Positions 9,013 to 18,617 are shown, counted from the stretch's first letter. The stretch: 64,000 nt of DNA from an uncultured Acidimicrobiales bacterium (GCA_937922785.1 CALAJQ010000012.1:186001-250000), one strand, 5' to 3'. Notes: generated by a model from the letters alone, not told the origin. Made by a program: numbers and translations.

Positions 9013-9720
9013 CTGAGCGAATCGATTGATCCATTTGCTCCACCGCCCGGACGGGGAGGCCCCCAGCACGTACCTCGACCCCCCGACGCCAGACTTGGCT
9101 CTCCGCCTCCGTGGGCCAAATACAGGTCTGATCTGCCAACGAAGTCTCAGATCATAAGTGCGGTATCCCAGTCCTTTCCGAGCTCACCGCAAGCGGTGGC
9201 AGTGGACGGCAAACAGCCGTCTGCGGTTTTGGTCTTGCTTGTTGGTAGCGATGAACGGCCAGAGTTGGTCTTCACCAGACGGGCGTGGCACCTGCGTTCT
9301 CACACCGGCGAAATCAGCTTTCCCGGTGGCCGATTCGAAGACGGCGACCAAGACCTGCAAGCAACTGCGCTCCGTGAGAGCCAGGAAGAGATCGGACTTG
9401 ACCCCGCCGAGGTGACAGTTGTCGGCGAGCTAGACCGCATGGTGACAGTTTCTAGCCCGGCCCTGATCGTTCCGTTTGTGGGCGTTGTCGAAGGCGAGCC
9501 ATTGATGGTTCCTTCGCCTGATGAAGTTGACGCCATCGTTAAGGTTTCCATAGCGGAATTGCTTGATCCCACGATCTACCGCTCCGAGGTCTGGCGGAGG
9601 CCCGATCTCGGGGAACTCGAAATCACGTTCTTTGAGTTGGTGGGCGACACTCTTTGGGGTGCAACAGCGCGAATGGTAAGAAATCTCCTCGAGACGGTCA
9701 TCAGCCAGACAGGGGCTTAG
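9013..9720 (+). CDS. Nudix hydrolase, CoA-pyrophosphatase type, probable CTG start
   Basis: The Nudix box is complete (GGRFEDGDQD followed by REsqEEIGL) and is preceded by RAWHLRSHTGEISFPGG, the signature of CoA diphosphatases, so the likely substrates are CoA and derivatives. The only ordinary start is GTG 9196 (174 residues), but the same frame stays open and protein-like back to 9010, reading SESIDPFAPPPGRGGPQ then PRPPDARLGSPPPWA. A purine-rich GGGGTGG ends 7 nt before CTG 9013, so I place the start there (235 residues); ATT 9010 is the other option. A base error near 9006-9013 that hides an ATG start is an alternative. Family assignment is sure; the start is not. Confidence 0.75.
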   Translation: MSESIDPFAPPPGRGGPQHVPRPPDARLGSPPPWAKYRSDLPTKSQIISAVSQSFPSSPQAVAVDGKQPSAVLVLLVGSDERPELVFTRRAWHLRSHTGEISFPGGRFEDGDQDLQATALRESQEEIGLDPAEVTVVGELDRMVTVSSPALIVPFVGVVEGEPLMVPSPDEVDAIVKVSIAELLDPTIYRSEVWRRPDLGELEITFFELVGDTLWGATARMVRNLLETVISQTGA

Positions 9721-9723
9721 GAG

Positions 9724-10149
9724 ATGAGCCAACGCACTGGCGTCGGTCCAGTACCCAAAATCCCTAGAGGTCTCGATCTGGCACTAGCGTTCGTGACGCT
9801 CCTAAACAGCGGTGTCTCGTGGCTCACCTGGGTAAAAGTTGGGGCGTCTGAAAGAAATAGTTATGAAGTATTTCGGACCGCCCAAAGGTTTGATCTTGAA
9901 GCGCTAGACCCGTTGCGGTTTGTCTGGTTTATGTCGCCGGTTGCCACGCTGGCCTGCTTGTTGCTGGTTGCCATACAGATGAGGCGCCCAGCAGGGCTTT
10001 TGGTTCTATTTCAGTCGATATTGGTGGCTGCAGTAGGTCTTGCTGTGCTGCTGGTTGGGGTTGAAAGTGGCCTCGGCCCGCTGCTGGGCTTTGCGTCAGG
10101 CATCACGGGAATTGGACTGGGAGCTTCGGCACTAATGTCTCGGAATTAG
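9724..10149 (+). CDS. Small integral membrane protein, unknown function
   Basis: A 141-residue protein with four hydrophobic segments (about 18-36, 66-88, 92-112 and 117-136), hence probably four membrane spans with a soluble loop carrying charged residues between the first two. No recognised family motif. It follows the Nudix gene by 3 bp and is probably in the same transcript, with the AGGAG-type sequence at the Nudix stop acting as its ribosome binding site. Confidence 0.65.
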   Translation: MSQRTGVGPVPKIPRGLDLALAFVTLLNSGVSWLTWVKVGASERNSYEVFRTAQRFDLEALDPLRFVWFMSPVATLACLLLVAIQMRRPAGLLVLFQSILVAAVGLAVLLVGVESGLGPLLGFASGITGIGLGASALMSRN

Positions 10150-10239
10150 ATGGCGCGCCTCTAAAGCCTCTTTGTGGCCGTGCCGAAGTCCCTGGTGAGA
10201 CTTTCAGCAAGCGAACCAACGCCCAGGGGTACGTGCCGA

Positions 10240-12702
10240 ATGACTGACTTTGACCGAAAATTAGAGGACTTGGAGCGCCGTCGACCCGCTCTAGGCGGGT
10301 ACGTGCAGCACCCCAACCCTAAATTGGAACCGCATCTTCCGTATGAGGACGATGCGTTTCAGGACGCCGCTTTTCAGGAACCAGCGGTTCCGGATTTTGT
10401 CGCTGAGTTTGCTAGCTCCGAACCTCAGACGCACGACGCCCAGGCGGCATGGCAGCAGACAAGCGCAGCTCCTGGCTGGCAGACCGCTTCCTACGCTCCT
10501 CAAGAGCAGACCTACTCCGAACTTGGTTATTCAGACACTGGTTACCAGGAAGAGACCCATAGCTTCGTCGAGCACGAGTACGAGCACCACAGCTACCCAG
10601 ACCAGCCCTATCAGGTCCCCGAAGTTGCCGAAGGCGGCTGGGGTGCAGGCCACGAGCCCTCTGTTGACCATGGGCCTCCGGTCTATGAAGAGACCAGCTG
10701 GGAGATGCCAACAGCGCCTGGTCAGCACGACTTCGATGCTACCCCCGCTGGTGTTGCAACCCGCGACCGGGACTCGACGCGCGAAGATGCTGATACCAAC
10801 ACCGATTCCAAAAAGTCTGGGATGGGGGCGAGCGCGGTCTTTATCGGGTTCTTGTGCCTTGCAGTAGTTGTAGTTGGTGCAGCCGCGTTCTTTGCCCTGA
10901 AACTCGCCGACAGCGAACCGGAGGGACCCGCAAGCCCCGAGGCTGCGGTGGCAGTGATGCTTGAAGCGTTGGCTGCAGAGGATGCGCTTGGCATGGCCGA
11001 GTCGATTTTGCCGTCTGAACGCGAAAGCCTCATTGACCCTACGCTTGCCCTAGTAGAAGAACTGAAGCGTGTCGGTCTGCTTTCATCAGACACAGACCTC
11101 AACAACATCAGCGGCGTTGATATCACCACCAACGCTCTGACCATGGAAATCGAAGAGATCGATAGCCAAATTCGTTGGGTCACGATGAACGGCGGCACGA
11201 TAACTAGCAACGGATCCGGTGACGGACTGCCGGTGTCGGAGTCAGAGATCTCGGCCGACATCAATGAAACCGTCGACTTCAGTGTTGACCCAGTCTCCTT
11301 TGCCGTCGTTGAAGAGAACGGATCCTGGTATCCCAGCATCTGGTACACGATTGCCGAAACCGCTCGCCGTGAAGCAGATCTTCCACGGCCGACTCTTAGT
11401 CGCCAGCCAACCGGTTCACGCACACCAGGCGAGGCCGTCGCCCGATTCGTCAACGCAGCAGCAGACATGCGGCCCAGCGAAATGCTGACCGCGCTGGATC
11501 CCGTCGAGATGCGAGCTGCCTATGACTACTCATCGCTTTTCATTTCAGACCTTGATTCGGCCGCCCTTGAACTGCGCCGAGATATTCGATCAGATGGCTC
11601 AACCTGGAACCTTGCTTCGCTGGATACCTCGGTGACCGAGGCCGGTGACAAGGCAATTGTTTCAATCGACGGGTTTGTCATCACCGGAACCCAAGGATTA
11701 ACAGAGCCATTCGCGGTAACGCTGGACGAGGGCTGTCTGACCCTTGAAGGTTCAGGACAGCCGGAATCGGTTTGCCGTGGCGAGGATGGGTTCCCCGATA
11801 TAGCAACGAACATGCGTGTGGTTGAACGGGATGGACTGTGGTTCGTCTCAGCCGCTCCAAACCTCATCTATCCATATGTCGATTACCTGCGAACCTTAGA
11901 GACCGACAGCGTCGCTAGCTTCGGAGACCTGATCGATTCAGCCCTGGATTCGGCTTTCAACTCAGCCGAACTGAGCTTCAGCCCGATCGATCCTCAGCCT
12001 TCACAGGCCTGGACCGCCGCATACACGGTGGATCAGTTCATCCCGGCTGGCACGCCAGCGTCAGAGATCGCACAATTCCTCGTCCTAGAGGACATACCTT
12101 CTGAGCTTGTACCTGGCACTGCGATTGTTAACCTCGGCCAGATTTCGGGCCTTGAGGCCGCCTTCGACATCGAGCCAGGCACAATCCTGGTGGCGCCGCT
12201 ATTGCGAGAAGCAGCATTGGATCCAAGCCTGACCGACCCTGACCCCGATCCAGCCAGCACTGATCCGAACAGCACTGATCCAAACAGCACTGATCCAGAT
12301 GCGCCGGTTGAAGCTGCGCCCACACCTGAACCCTCTATCGCCGAACCAGTTGAGGCTGACCTTTTCCCAGCCGGAGCGGTCTGGCTCAGAGTCGACAGTT
12401 CAACATCGGCGGTGTTTGACATCAACTTCGATGCACGGGAACCACTTTGGGTGGCCGAACGCATTGATGGCTCAGTAACAATTCAGATTACGAAACTTGC
12501 AGACTCTCGAGAAACCCGTGCGCTGGAGTTCAGCGAGTTCTGGGGTTGGCAGAGGGCTCGCAATATCGAGTATCCGGCTTACGCCAACTCTCAATATGCA
12601 GTTGTTGTTGTTGGCAACTACCTGGTTGTGTCCCTGGACCCGCTGGATGATTCAGGAATTCTGCTCGAACAGGCCCGATACTTAGCGAAACAGATTCGGT
12701 AA
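10240..12702 (+). CDS. Large membrane-anchored protein with repeated extracytoplasmic domains
   Basis: An 820-residue single-span protein. The first ~190 residues are cytoplasmic, acidic and rich in Tyr/Gln/Pro (low complexity). A transmembrane helix lies at about 197-219, and the remaining 600 residues face outward. The ectodomain holds two similar lumenal modules (around 235-375 and 385-555) with AVAVMLEALAAED and EAVARFVNAAADM openings, resembling repeated NTF2-like modules. Near 664-690 there is a proline-rich linker with three STDPN units, then a final ~120-residue domain. ATG 10240 is preferred over 10174 because AGGGG lies 10-15 nt upstream and the sequence then opens MTDFDRKLEDLERR. 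The function is unknown; a cell-envelope role is an inference. Confidence 0.65.
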   Translation: MTDFDRKLEDLERRRPALGGYVQHPNPKLEPHLPYEDDAFQDAAFQEPAVPDFVAEFASSEPQTHDAQAAWQQTSAAPGWQTASYAPQEQTYSELGYSDTGYQEETHSFVEHEYEHHSYPDQPYQVPEVAEGGWGAGHEPSVDHGPPVYEETSWEMPTAPGQHDFDATPAGVATRDRDSTREDADTNTDSKKSGMGASAVFIGFLCLAVVVVGAAAFFALKLADSEPEGPASPEAAVAVMLEALAAEDALGMAESILPSERESLIDPTLALVEELKRVGLLSSDTDLNNISGVDITTNALTMEIEEIDSQIRWVTMNGGTITSNGSGDGLPVSESEISADINETVDFSVDPVSFAVVEENGSWYPSIWYTIAETARREADLPRPTLSRQPTGSRTPGEAVARFVNAAADMRPSEMLTALDPVEMRAAYDYSSLFISDLDSAALELRRDIRSDGSTWNLASLDTSVTEAGDKAIVSIDGFVITGTQGLTEPFAVTLDEGCLTLEGSGQPESVCRGEDGFPDIATNMRVVERDGLWFVSAAPNLIYPYVDYLRTLETDSVASFGDLIDSALDSAFNSAELSFSPIDPQPSQAWTAAYTVDQFIPAGTPASEIAQFLVLEDIPSELVPGTAIVNLGQISGLEAAFDIEPGTILVAPLLREAALDPSLTDPDPDPASTDPNSTDPNSTDPDAPVEAAPTPEPSIAEPVEADLFPAGAVWLRVDSSTSAVFDINFDAREPLWVAERIDGSVTIQITKLADSRETRALEFSEFWGWQRARNIEYPAYANSQYAVVVVGNYLVVSLDPLDDSGILLEQARYLAKQIR
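12255..12299 (+). repeat. Three tandem 15-bp units inside a gene
   Basis: Three consecutive copies of a 15-bp unit (cagcactgatccgaa and two near copies) encode STDPN-type pentapeptides in the linker of the large membrane protein. In-frame unit length means copy number can vary without disrupting the gene. Confidence 0.85.
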
Positions 12703-12727
12703 CGCCAAATTCGCCACTAGTCTCTTT

Positions 12728-12743
12728 CCTTTCCCCGGAAAGG
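12728..12743 (+). promoter_or_regulatory. Hairpin covering the guaB3 ribosome binding site
   Basis: An inverted repeat CCTTTC / GAAAGG with a short C-rich loop lies just before the guaB3 ATG at 12751. The strand that would pair contains AAAGGG, the apparent Shine-Dalgarno sequence, 6 nt from the ATG. Folding would hide the ribosome binding site. Whether it regulates is an inference. Confidence 0.4.
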
Positions 12744-12750
12744 GCAAACA

Positions 12751-13857
12751 ATGGCCGAGCTAGATATCGGGATGGGTAAAGCGGGGCGTAAAGCCTACTC
12801 GCTAGACGACATCGCTCTCCTCCCGAGCCGTCGTACCCGAGATGCTGACCTCGTCGATCTGTCTTGGCAGATCGACGCCTATGACTTCAGCATTCCGATC
12901 ATGGCTTCAGCTATGGACTCGGTAACCAGTCCCCACACTGCGGCCGCGATGGCCGAGCTTGGTGGAGTTGGAGTTCTTGATCTGGAAGGCCTGTGGACCC
13001 GGCACGAAAACGCGGCTGAACTGTTGGAAGAGGTTGCCGCTTTAGACGGCAATGCGGCCACCGCCCGACTTCGAGAGCTCTACGGCGCTCAGCTGGATCA
13101 TGACCTGATCAAGCAACGAATCGAAGAGCTACAGGCCAGCGGAAGCTATGCAGCTGGCGCTGTCAGTCCTAAAAGGGTTCGGTCACTAGAACAGATCCTG
13201 TTGTCTGCTGGTCTGGATTTGTTAGTAATCCGCGGTTCGATCATCTCCGCCGAACACGTTTCGGACAAGGCGGAGCCGCTCAACCTCAAGGAGTTCGTTC
13301 GGCAGCTAGAAACACCCGTGGTCGTGGGCGGATGCGCCAGCTATTCAGCTGCGCTGCATCTGATGCGCACCGGTGCAGCGGGCGTCCTCGTCGGCGTCGA
13401 GAGCGGCCGTACCTCGACCAGCGCCAACGTGCTTGGAATATCGGTCCCGATGGCCACTGCAATATCCGATGTTCGGGCTGCTCGAATGCGGCATCTGGAT
13501 GAGACCGGCGTCTACGTAAAGATGATCGCCGATGGCGGTCTGCGAACCGGGGGAGACATCGCCAAGGCGTTGGCCTGCGGTGCGGATGCGGTCATGTTGG
13601 GTACAGCGCTGGCCGCAACCAGCGATTCGCCCGGTGGTGCACATCATTGGGGTCGAAGCATTACTCACCCCGAACTGCCTCAAGGTGACCTTGTGCAGCT
13701 GGAGGCCACAGGAACACTGGCTCAAGTTGTCTCGGGTCCGGCCAACGGGTCTGACGGTCGGCTAAATATCTCGGGCGCGTTAAGGCAATCGATGGCCACC
13801 CTTGGGTACGCGTCGTTGAAGGAACTCCAAAAGGCCGAGCTTCTGGTGGTCAACTGA
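12751..13857 (+). CDS. guaB3: GuaB3-type IMP dehydrogenase-family protein
   Basis: A 368-residue TIM-barrel protein of the IMPDH/GMP reductase superfamily, of the short GuaB3 type that lacks the CBS pair of true GuaB. It opens with the family segment [19 protein letters not shown] and ends [20 protein letters not shown]. In the catalytic loop, where IMPDH has a Cys (GSICTT), this protein reads [16 protein letters not shown], without Cys, so classical IMPDH chemistry is doubtful. The stop overlaps the guaA start by one base, so the two are translationally coupled, which ties it to guanine nucleotide synthesis. No full-length guaB is in the window. Confidence 0.85.
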   Translation: MAELDIGMGKAGRKAYSLDDIALLPSRRTRDADLVDLSWQIDAYDFSIPIMASAMDSVTSPHTAAAMAELGGVGVLDLEGLWTRHENAAELLEEVAALDGNAATARLRELYGAQLDHDLIKQRIEELQASGSYAAGAVSPKRVRSLEQILLSAGLDLLVIRGSIISAEHVSDKAEPLNLKEFVRQLETPVVVGGCASYSAALHLMRTGAAGVLVGVESGRTSTSANVLGISVPMATAISDVRAARMRHLDETGVYVKMIADGGLRTGGDIAKALACGADAVMLGTALAATSDSPGGAHHWGRSITHPELPQGDLVQLEATGTLAQVVSGPANGSDGRLNISGALRQSMATLGYASLKELQKAELLVVN

Positions 13858-15413
13858 TGGCAACCGGAGCTGCGGCCCCTGAACAAGTTGTGCTGGTAGT
13901 GGACTTCGGCGCTCAGTACGCGCAGCTCATCGCCCGACGTGTCCGCGAAGCGATGGTCTACTCAGAGATCGTGCCGCACAACATCACCGCTGCTGAGATC
14001 ATCCAGCGGAAGCCGTCAGCAATAATCCTGAGTGGCGGGCCGGCAAGTGTTCACGTGGAAGGCGCCCCCCGATTAGACGCCGAGATCTACCAGCTCGGCG
14101 TTCCCGTTCTAGGAATTTGTTACGGCGCTCAGTTAATCGCCCATCAACTTGGCGGCCTAGTTGGCCGCAATGAACGGGGTGAATACGGCCGAACAACCGT
14201 TAGCCGGATTGGTGAAACGTCGGTTCTGTTACCGGCCGCAATTGAAGCTGATCAAGAAACCTGGATGAGTCACTTCGACGCGATAACCGAAGTTCCACCT
14301 GGCTTTGTTGCTACAGCGAGTTCGCCTAACGCTCCGGTCGCGGTTCTTGAAGATGAGGCCCGCAATATTTATGGGGTGCAGTATCACCCTGAAGTTGGTC
14401 ACACAATCCAGGGAATGATTGTGATCGAGAGGTTCCTCCACGATCTCGCGGGCTGTGACTCGAGCTGGACCATGGATTCGGTAATCGAGTCTTCGGTTGA
14501 AGCCATTCGTGCTCAGGTCGGCGAAGGTCGGGCCGTGTGTGGCCTCTCTGGTGGAGTCGACTCTGCTGTAGCTGCGGCCATGGTTCATCGAGCAATTGGT
14601 GACCGCCTCACCTGCATCTATGTGGACACCGGGCTGATGCGTAAGGGCGAATCGGACCAGGTTGTTGAGACATTCCAAAAACACCAAGGCATAGAGCTGA
14701 TCCACGTTGATGCTTCCGAGCGATTCTTAAGTCGGTTAGCTGGAATCTCAGATCCCGAGACTAAGCGCAAGACAATTGGCGAGGTCTTCATCAGGGTGTT
14801 TGAAGAGGCTTCGGCAGGAATCGAGAACGCCGACTTCTTGGTACAGGGCACTCTGTACCCAGATGTAATCGAAAGCGGCACTTCAGATGCCGCCAAGATC
14901 AAGAGCCACCACAACGTCGGCGGCTTGCCTGATGACATCGAGTTCGATTTGGTCGAGCCGCTTCGTAACTTGTTCAAGGATGAGGTGCGCACTGTCGGCA
15001 CCGAGCTAGGTCTTCCTGACGAGATCGTTTGGCGACAGCCGTTCCCCGGACCTGGCCTTGGCGTTCGAATTATCGGCGACGTAGATCGCGAGAAGGTCAC
15101 CATTCTTCAGCATGCCGATGCGATCGTTCGTGAAGAAGTGAAGGCGGCGGGGCTCGAGCGAGAGATTTGGCAAGCCTTTGCCGTGCTGGCCGACATCCGC
15201 TCGGTTGGAGTCATGGGCGACGAGCGAACTTATGCCCGGCCGATCATTATCCGGGCCGTGACTTCTGAAGACGCAATGACAGCTGACTGGGCTCGCTTGC
15301 CCTATGAACTGCTCGAAACCATGAGCAATCGGATTATCAACGAAGTCGATGGAATTAACCGAGTTGTTTACGACGTGACTTCAAAGCCCCCCGGCACAAT
15401 CGAGTGGGAATAA
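13857..15413 (+). CDS. guaA: GMP synthase (glutamine-hydrolysing)
   Basis: GuaA aminates XMP to GMP with ATP and glutamine, the last step of GMP synthesis. The 518-residue protein has an N-terminal class I glutamine amidotransferase with nucleophile Cys88 in GICYGAQ and the His/Glu pair in YHPEV. It is followed by an N-type ATP pyrophosphatase with the P-loop SGGVDSAV at about 230-237, and the C-terminal dimerisation domain ending [10 protein letters not shown]. All catalytic parts are present. It is coupled to guaB3 by a one-base stop/start overlap. Confidence 0.97.
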   Translation: MATGAAAPEQVVLVVDFGAQYAQLIARRVREAMVYSEIVPHNITAAEIIQRKPSAIILSGGPASVHVEGAPRLDAEIYQLGVPVLGICYGAQLIAHQLGGLVGRNERGEYGRTTVSRIGETSVLLPAAIEADQETWMSHFDAITEVPPGFVATASSPNAPVAVLEDEARNIYGVQYHPEVGHTIQGMIVIERFLHDLAGCDSSWTMDSVIESSVEAIRAQVGEGRAVCGLSGGVDSAVAAAMVHRAIGDRLTCIYVDTGLMRKGESDQVVETFQKHQGIELIHVDASERFLSRLAGISDPETKRKTIGEVFIRVFEEASAGIENADFLVQGTLYPDVIESGTSDAAKIKSHHNVGGLPDDIEFDLVEPLRNLFKDEVRTVGTELGLPDEIVWRQPFPGPGLGVRIIGDVDREKVTILQHADAIVREEVKAAGLEREIWQAFAVLADIRSVGVMGDERTYARPIIIRAVTSEDAMTADWARLPYELLETMSNRIINEVDGINRVVYDVTSKPPGTIEWE

Positions 15414-15416
15414 GCG

Positions 15417-15466
15417 GTTCTGGCGGTGTAGCCAGTCACCCTCTCCCGTTCTGGCGGTGTAGCCAG
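15417..15466. repeat. Two 19-bp direct repeats between guaA and TPR gene
   Basis: Two identical copies of gttctggcggtgtagccag lie at 15417-15435 and 15448-15466, spaced 31 bp start to start. Each copy is itself an inverted repeat (CTGGC / GCCAG, 6-nt loop) and could fold as a small hairpin. They sit right after the guaA stop, between convergent genes. Confidence 0.8.
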
Positions 15467-15474
15467 CCAAACCC

Positions 15475-15525
15475 GGCTGGTTCCCAGGTCAGTTCGGAAT
15501 TGGTGGCTGGTTCCCAGGTCAGTTC
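15475..15525. repeat. Second pair of direct repeats, 21 bp, same gap
   Basis: Two identical copies of a 21-bp unit beginning ggctggttcccaggtc lie at 15475-15495 and 15505-15525, spaced 30 bp. They differ in sequence from the repeats just upstream but have nearly the same period. The gap between convergent genes is almost entirely made of these two repeat pairs. Confidence 0.8.
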
Positions 15526-15531
15526 CGAACT

Positions 15532-16320
15532 TCAGACGGTTGGGGTGAACGCTACCGACAGGGCGACTATGGCTAGAACTGCGAGGGCGATGGTGATTCG
15601 CAGGCGGTGCTCGGTCTTCCATTCATCCGAAGCGATTTGACGCAAGGTTTCCGGCAGTGAAGCTATGCGAATCTCGCGGGTAACAAAGGGAACAGCAAGG
15701 CCAACAGCCAAACCGATGGTTCCAAACATCAGAACTGCGATCACAGTGATTAACAAGGTCTGGGTTCGTGACAACGCCCAGTGATTAATGGCTTTGCCGA
15801 GATACCAGCGGTCGTTCGGATCTTCAGGTTCGCCGGCGGACTCGATGCAACGCTCAGCCTCGTCGAACCAGCCGAGCGCTGAGAAGCTTGCGGCAAGGTG
15901 GTACCAGGCAGGAGTCGAATAAGGGTCTACGGCCAGGGCTTGACGGGCCATCGTGTCTGCGGATCCAAACTGACGGTTCGTTAGGGCAACCCTCGCCAGC
16001 GCGATTGCTGAGGCAGGGGTCTGATGATCTCTAGAGCGGAGATGATTTAGGGCCTTGCGGGAAGATTCTCGTCTACCAGCGTGATTGGCGGCGACCGCCA
16101 TGAGCTCATGAAATCGATCGCTGTCGGACCCCACGCTTTGGGCGGCCTCAAGAACTTTTGTGGCTTTGCGCCATCGTCGTTCGAAAATTAGGCCCTCGGC
16201 CTCGGTCAGTAACGCTGCGCCGGGTTCGGTCCGGTGAGTCGGCTTAGGGACAACTTGAGCCGCAGGTCCATCGGTGGCCCGAATGCCGGACTCTGTTTGT
16301 TCTGAGGACGCAACACTCAC
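15532..16320 (-). CDS. TPR-containing membrane protein
   Basis: A 262-residue protein. Residues about 35-175 form helical repeats of the tetratricopeptide type (for example ADTMARQALAVDPYSTPAWY and the following SALGWFDEAERCI unit). Two membrane spans follow at about 186-209 and 241-260, separated by a ~30-residue charged loop. The N-terminal domain should therefore be cytoplasmic and serve as a protein-binding platform on the membrane. No partner is suggested by the neighbourhood: it is convergent with guaA and divergent from the helicase. Confidence 0.65.
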   Translation of the reverse strand: MSVASSEQTESGIRATDGPAAQVVPKPTHRTEPGAALLTEAEGLIFERRWRKATKVLEAAQSVGSDSDRFHELMAVAANHAGRRESSRKALNHLRSRDHQTPASAIALARVALTNRQFGSADTMARQALAVDPYSTPAWYHLAASFSALGWFDEAERCIESAGEPEDPNDRWYLGKAINHWALSRTQTLLITVIAVLMFGTIGLAVGLAVPFVTREIRIASLPETLRQIASDEWKTEHRLRITIALAVLAIVALSVAFTPTV

Positions 16321-16378
16321 AAGTGCCTATCGGCTGAGCGAGGCGGGTTTGAAGCAGTTGGCTGTCAGAGGGGCCAGG

Positions 16379-16384
16379 TAGGCT
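16379..16384 (+). promoter_or_regulatory. Putative -10 box of a leaderless helicase transcript
   Basis: TAGGCT lies 7 nt before the ATG at 16392 and no Shine-Dalgarno sequence is visible, so transcription probably starts at or next to the start codon. Confidence 0.5.
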
Positions 16385-16391
16385 GGGACTA

Positions 16392-18617
16392 ATGGCGCCT
16401 CATCCGATTCTTGATGGTCTTAATCCCGCGCAGCTTGAGGCGGTTACTCATACCGGAGGGCCACTTTTGGTCATTGCGGGCGCTGGATCAGGCAAAACGC
16501 GCGTGTTGACCCGTCGGATTGCTTGGCAGATTGAACAAGGTGCGTCACCTTTTGAGATTCTGGCAATCACATTTACCAACAAAGCCGCCAACGAAATGAA
16601 GTACCGGGTTGGCGCCTTGGTCGGGCCAGTTGCTGAGAAAATGTGGGTCTCAACCTTCCACTCGGCGTGTGTGCGGATACTCCGCAGTGATGGCAAACAC
16701 CTCGGGTTCGGCTCGAACTTCACCATTTACGATCAAGCCGATGCGCTACGGCTAACGAGTTACGTGGTCCGCGATCTCAACATGGATCCGAAACGTTTCA
16801 CCCCTAGAAACATGCACTCGGGAATTTCCTCAGCCAAGAACGAGGGACTGACTGCGGCCAAGTTTTCTGACTCGGTGACCAACCCTGCTCAGAAGAAAGT
16901 TGCCGAGGTCTACCTCGAATACCAAAAGCGTTTGGCCAAGGCAGGCGCGATGGACTTTGATGACCTGCTCTTGAACACGGTGCGCTTGTTCCGCCAAGAG
17001 CCTGAGGTGTTGGCGAAGTACCAGCGCCGGTTCGGCAACTTGTTGGTGGATGAGTACCAGGACACCAACGGGGTCCAAAATGAGTTGGTTGTTCGGCTGG
17101 CCAACGCGCATCGCCAGGTGACGGTTGTCGGTGACCACGATCAGTCGGTCTACCGATTCCGCGGCGCCGACATTCGCAACATTGCCGAGTTTGAGAACGC
17201 GTTCGAAGACTCAACAGTTGTTCTGCTCGAACAGAACTATCGATCGACACAAACTATTCTTGATGCGGCCAACGCAGTGATTTCCCAGAACTTTGGCCGT
17301 AAACCGAAGAACCTCTGGACCGAAGCCGGGCATGGTGAAAAGATCGTTCGTTACCACGCTGACGATGAGACTGACGAGTGTCAGTTTGTTGCCGGTGAGC
17401 TGGCCCGCCTGCACGACCGAGGTGATTATCGGTGGCGGGACATGGCCGTTTTCTACCGGACCAACGCTCAAAGCCGAGTACTTGAGGAATACCTCATGCG
17501 GGTCGGCATTCCATACAAAGTCGTCGGCGGCACTCGCTTCTATGACCGCAAGGAAATCAAGGACGCAATCGCATATCTGAAGGTGGTGCGTAACCCACAA
17601 GACGAAGTGTCAGTAAAACGAGTGCTGAACAGTCCTAAGCGCGGTATCGGCGACACTTCAGTTGGCAAGGTCGACAACTACGCAACTATGCACGGACTCA
17701 CGTTTATGGAGGCGTTAGCCAGGGCCGACGATGCCGGGGTCAGCGGAAAAGCCATCAAGGGAATCGCCCAGTTCTTACTGCTTCACCAGTCCTGGGTTGA
17801 TGCAGCAGACAAGACACCGGCAGAGCTTCTCGAAATGATCATGGACGACACTGGCTATGTCATCGAGCTTGAAGACGACCGAACAATCGAATCCGAAGGC
17901 CGGGTCGAGAATCTTCAGGAACTGGCCGGGGTCGCAACCAAGTTCGAAACTGTTGATGAGTTCCTCGAACAAGTTTCGTTAGTTGCAGACACAGACAACA
18001 TTGACGACGAGGACGCGACCATCACGCTGATGACCCTGCACGGGGCCAAGGGTCTTGAGTATCCAGTGGTCGTGCTGCTGGGGTTGGAAGACGGCATCTT
18101 CCCCCACATTAGAGCCCTCACTGACCCTGAAGAGCTGGAGGAAGAACGCCGCCTTTGTTACGTAGGGCTGACCCGTGCTCAAGAAAAGCTATACGTGACT
18201 CATGCCTGGAGTCGGATGCTGTTTGGGCAGACTCAATACAACCCGCCCAGCCGCTTCCTTGATGAGATTCCTAGCGAACTAATTACTGACGCCGAAGGTA
18301 GCCGAAACTCAAGTAAGGGCCGGCTCAAATCGACGTTCGGATCATCTGGAACTTCGAGACCAGCGCAACGATCAAGTGGCTTTGCTGGAAAGGACCGTCT
18401 CATCGAAACAGCGCTCAAACCCAAGGGTCCGCAAGCCCATGGCGCTGATTCGATTGGCCTGAGAACCGGTGATGACGTGATGCACGCCAAGTGGGGCGAA
18501 GGAATCATCCTCGACATTAGAGGTTCCGGTGATAAGGCCGAGGCCGTCGTCCGATTCCCCACAGTTGGAGAAAAGGTTTTGCTGCTTGCCTGGGCCCCTC
18601 TAGAGAAAGTGGGCTAG
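16392..18617 (+). CDS. pcrA: UvrD/PcrA-family ATP-dependent DNA helicase
   Basis: A superfamily 1A 3'-5' helicase of 741 residues, the usual PcrA length. It acts in nucleotide excision repair, replication-fork clearing and plasmid replication. The Q motif LNPAQLEAV is at 10-18, Walker A AGAGSGKT at 29-36, the Walker B DEYQDTN near 221, motif III GDHDQSVYRFRGAD, and motif VI YVGLTRAQEKLY near 595. The C-terminal ~50 residues (GDDVMHAKWGEGIILDI) match the Tudor-like RNA-polymerase interaction domain of PcrA. It has its own probable leaderless promoter. Confidence 0.95.
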   Translation: MAPHPILDGLNPAQLEAVTHTGGPLLVIAGAGSGKTRVLTRRIAWQIEQGASPFEILAITFTNKAANEMKYRVGALVGPVAEKMWVSTFHSACVRILRSDGKHLGFGSNFTIYDQADALRLTSYVVRDLNMDPKRFTPRNMHSGISSAKNEGLTAAKFSDSVTNPAQKKVAEVYLEYQKRLAKAGAMDFDDLLLNTVRLFRQEPEVLAKYQRRFGNLLVDEYQDTNGVQNELVVRLANAHRQVTVVGDHDQSVYRFRGADIRNIAEFENAFEDSTVVLLEQNYRSTQTILDAANAVISQNFGRKPKNLWTEAGHGEKIVRYHADDETDECQFVAGELARLHDRGDYRWRDMAVFYRTNAQSRVLEEYLMRVGIPYKVVGGTRFYDRKEIKDAIAYLKVVRNPQDEVSVKRVLNSPKRGIGDTSVGKVDNYATMHGLTFMEALARADDAGVSGKAIKGIAQFLLLHQSWVDAADKTPAELLEMIMDDTGYVIELEDDRTIESEGRVENLQELAGVATKFETVDEFLEQVSLVADTDNIDDEDATITLMTLHGAKGLEYPVVVLLGLEDGIFPHIRALTDPEELEEERRLCYVGLTRAQEKLYVTHAWSRMLFGQTQYNPPSRFLDEIPSELITDAEGSRNSSKGRLKSTFGSSGTSRPAQRSSGFAGKDRLIETALKPKGPQAHGADSIGLRTGDDVMHAKWGEGIILDIRGSGDKAEAVVRFPTVGEKVLLLAWAPLEKVG

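Noticed and set aside
10722-11468. 248-codon open frame opposite the large membrane protein
   Set aside because: Low-complexity Ser/Ala shadow of the plus-strand gene with no recognisable motif.
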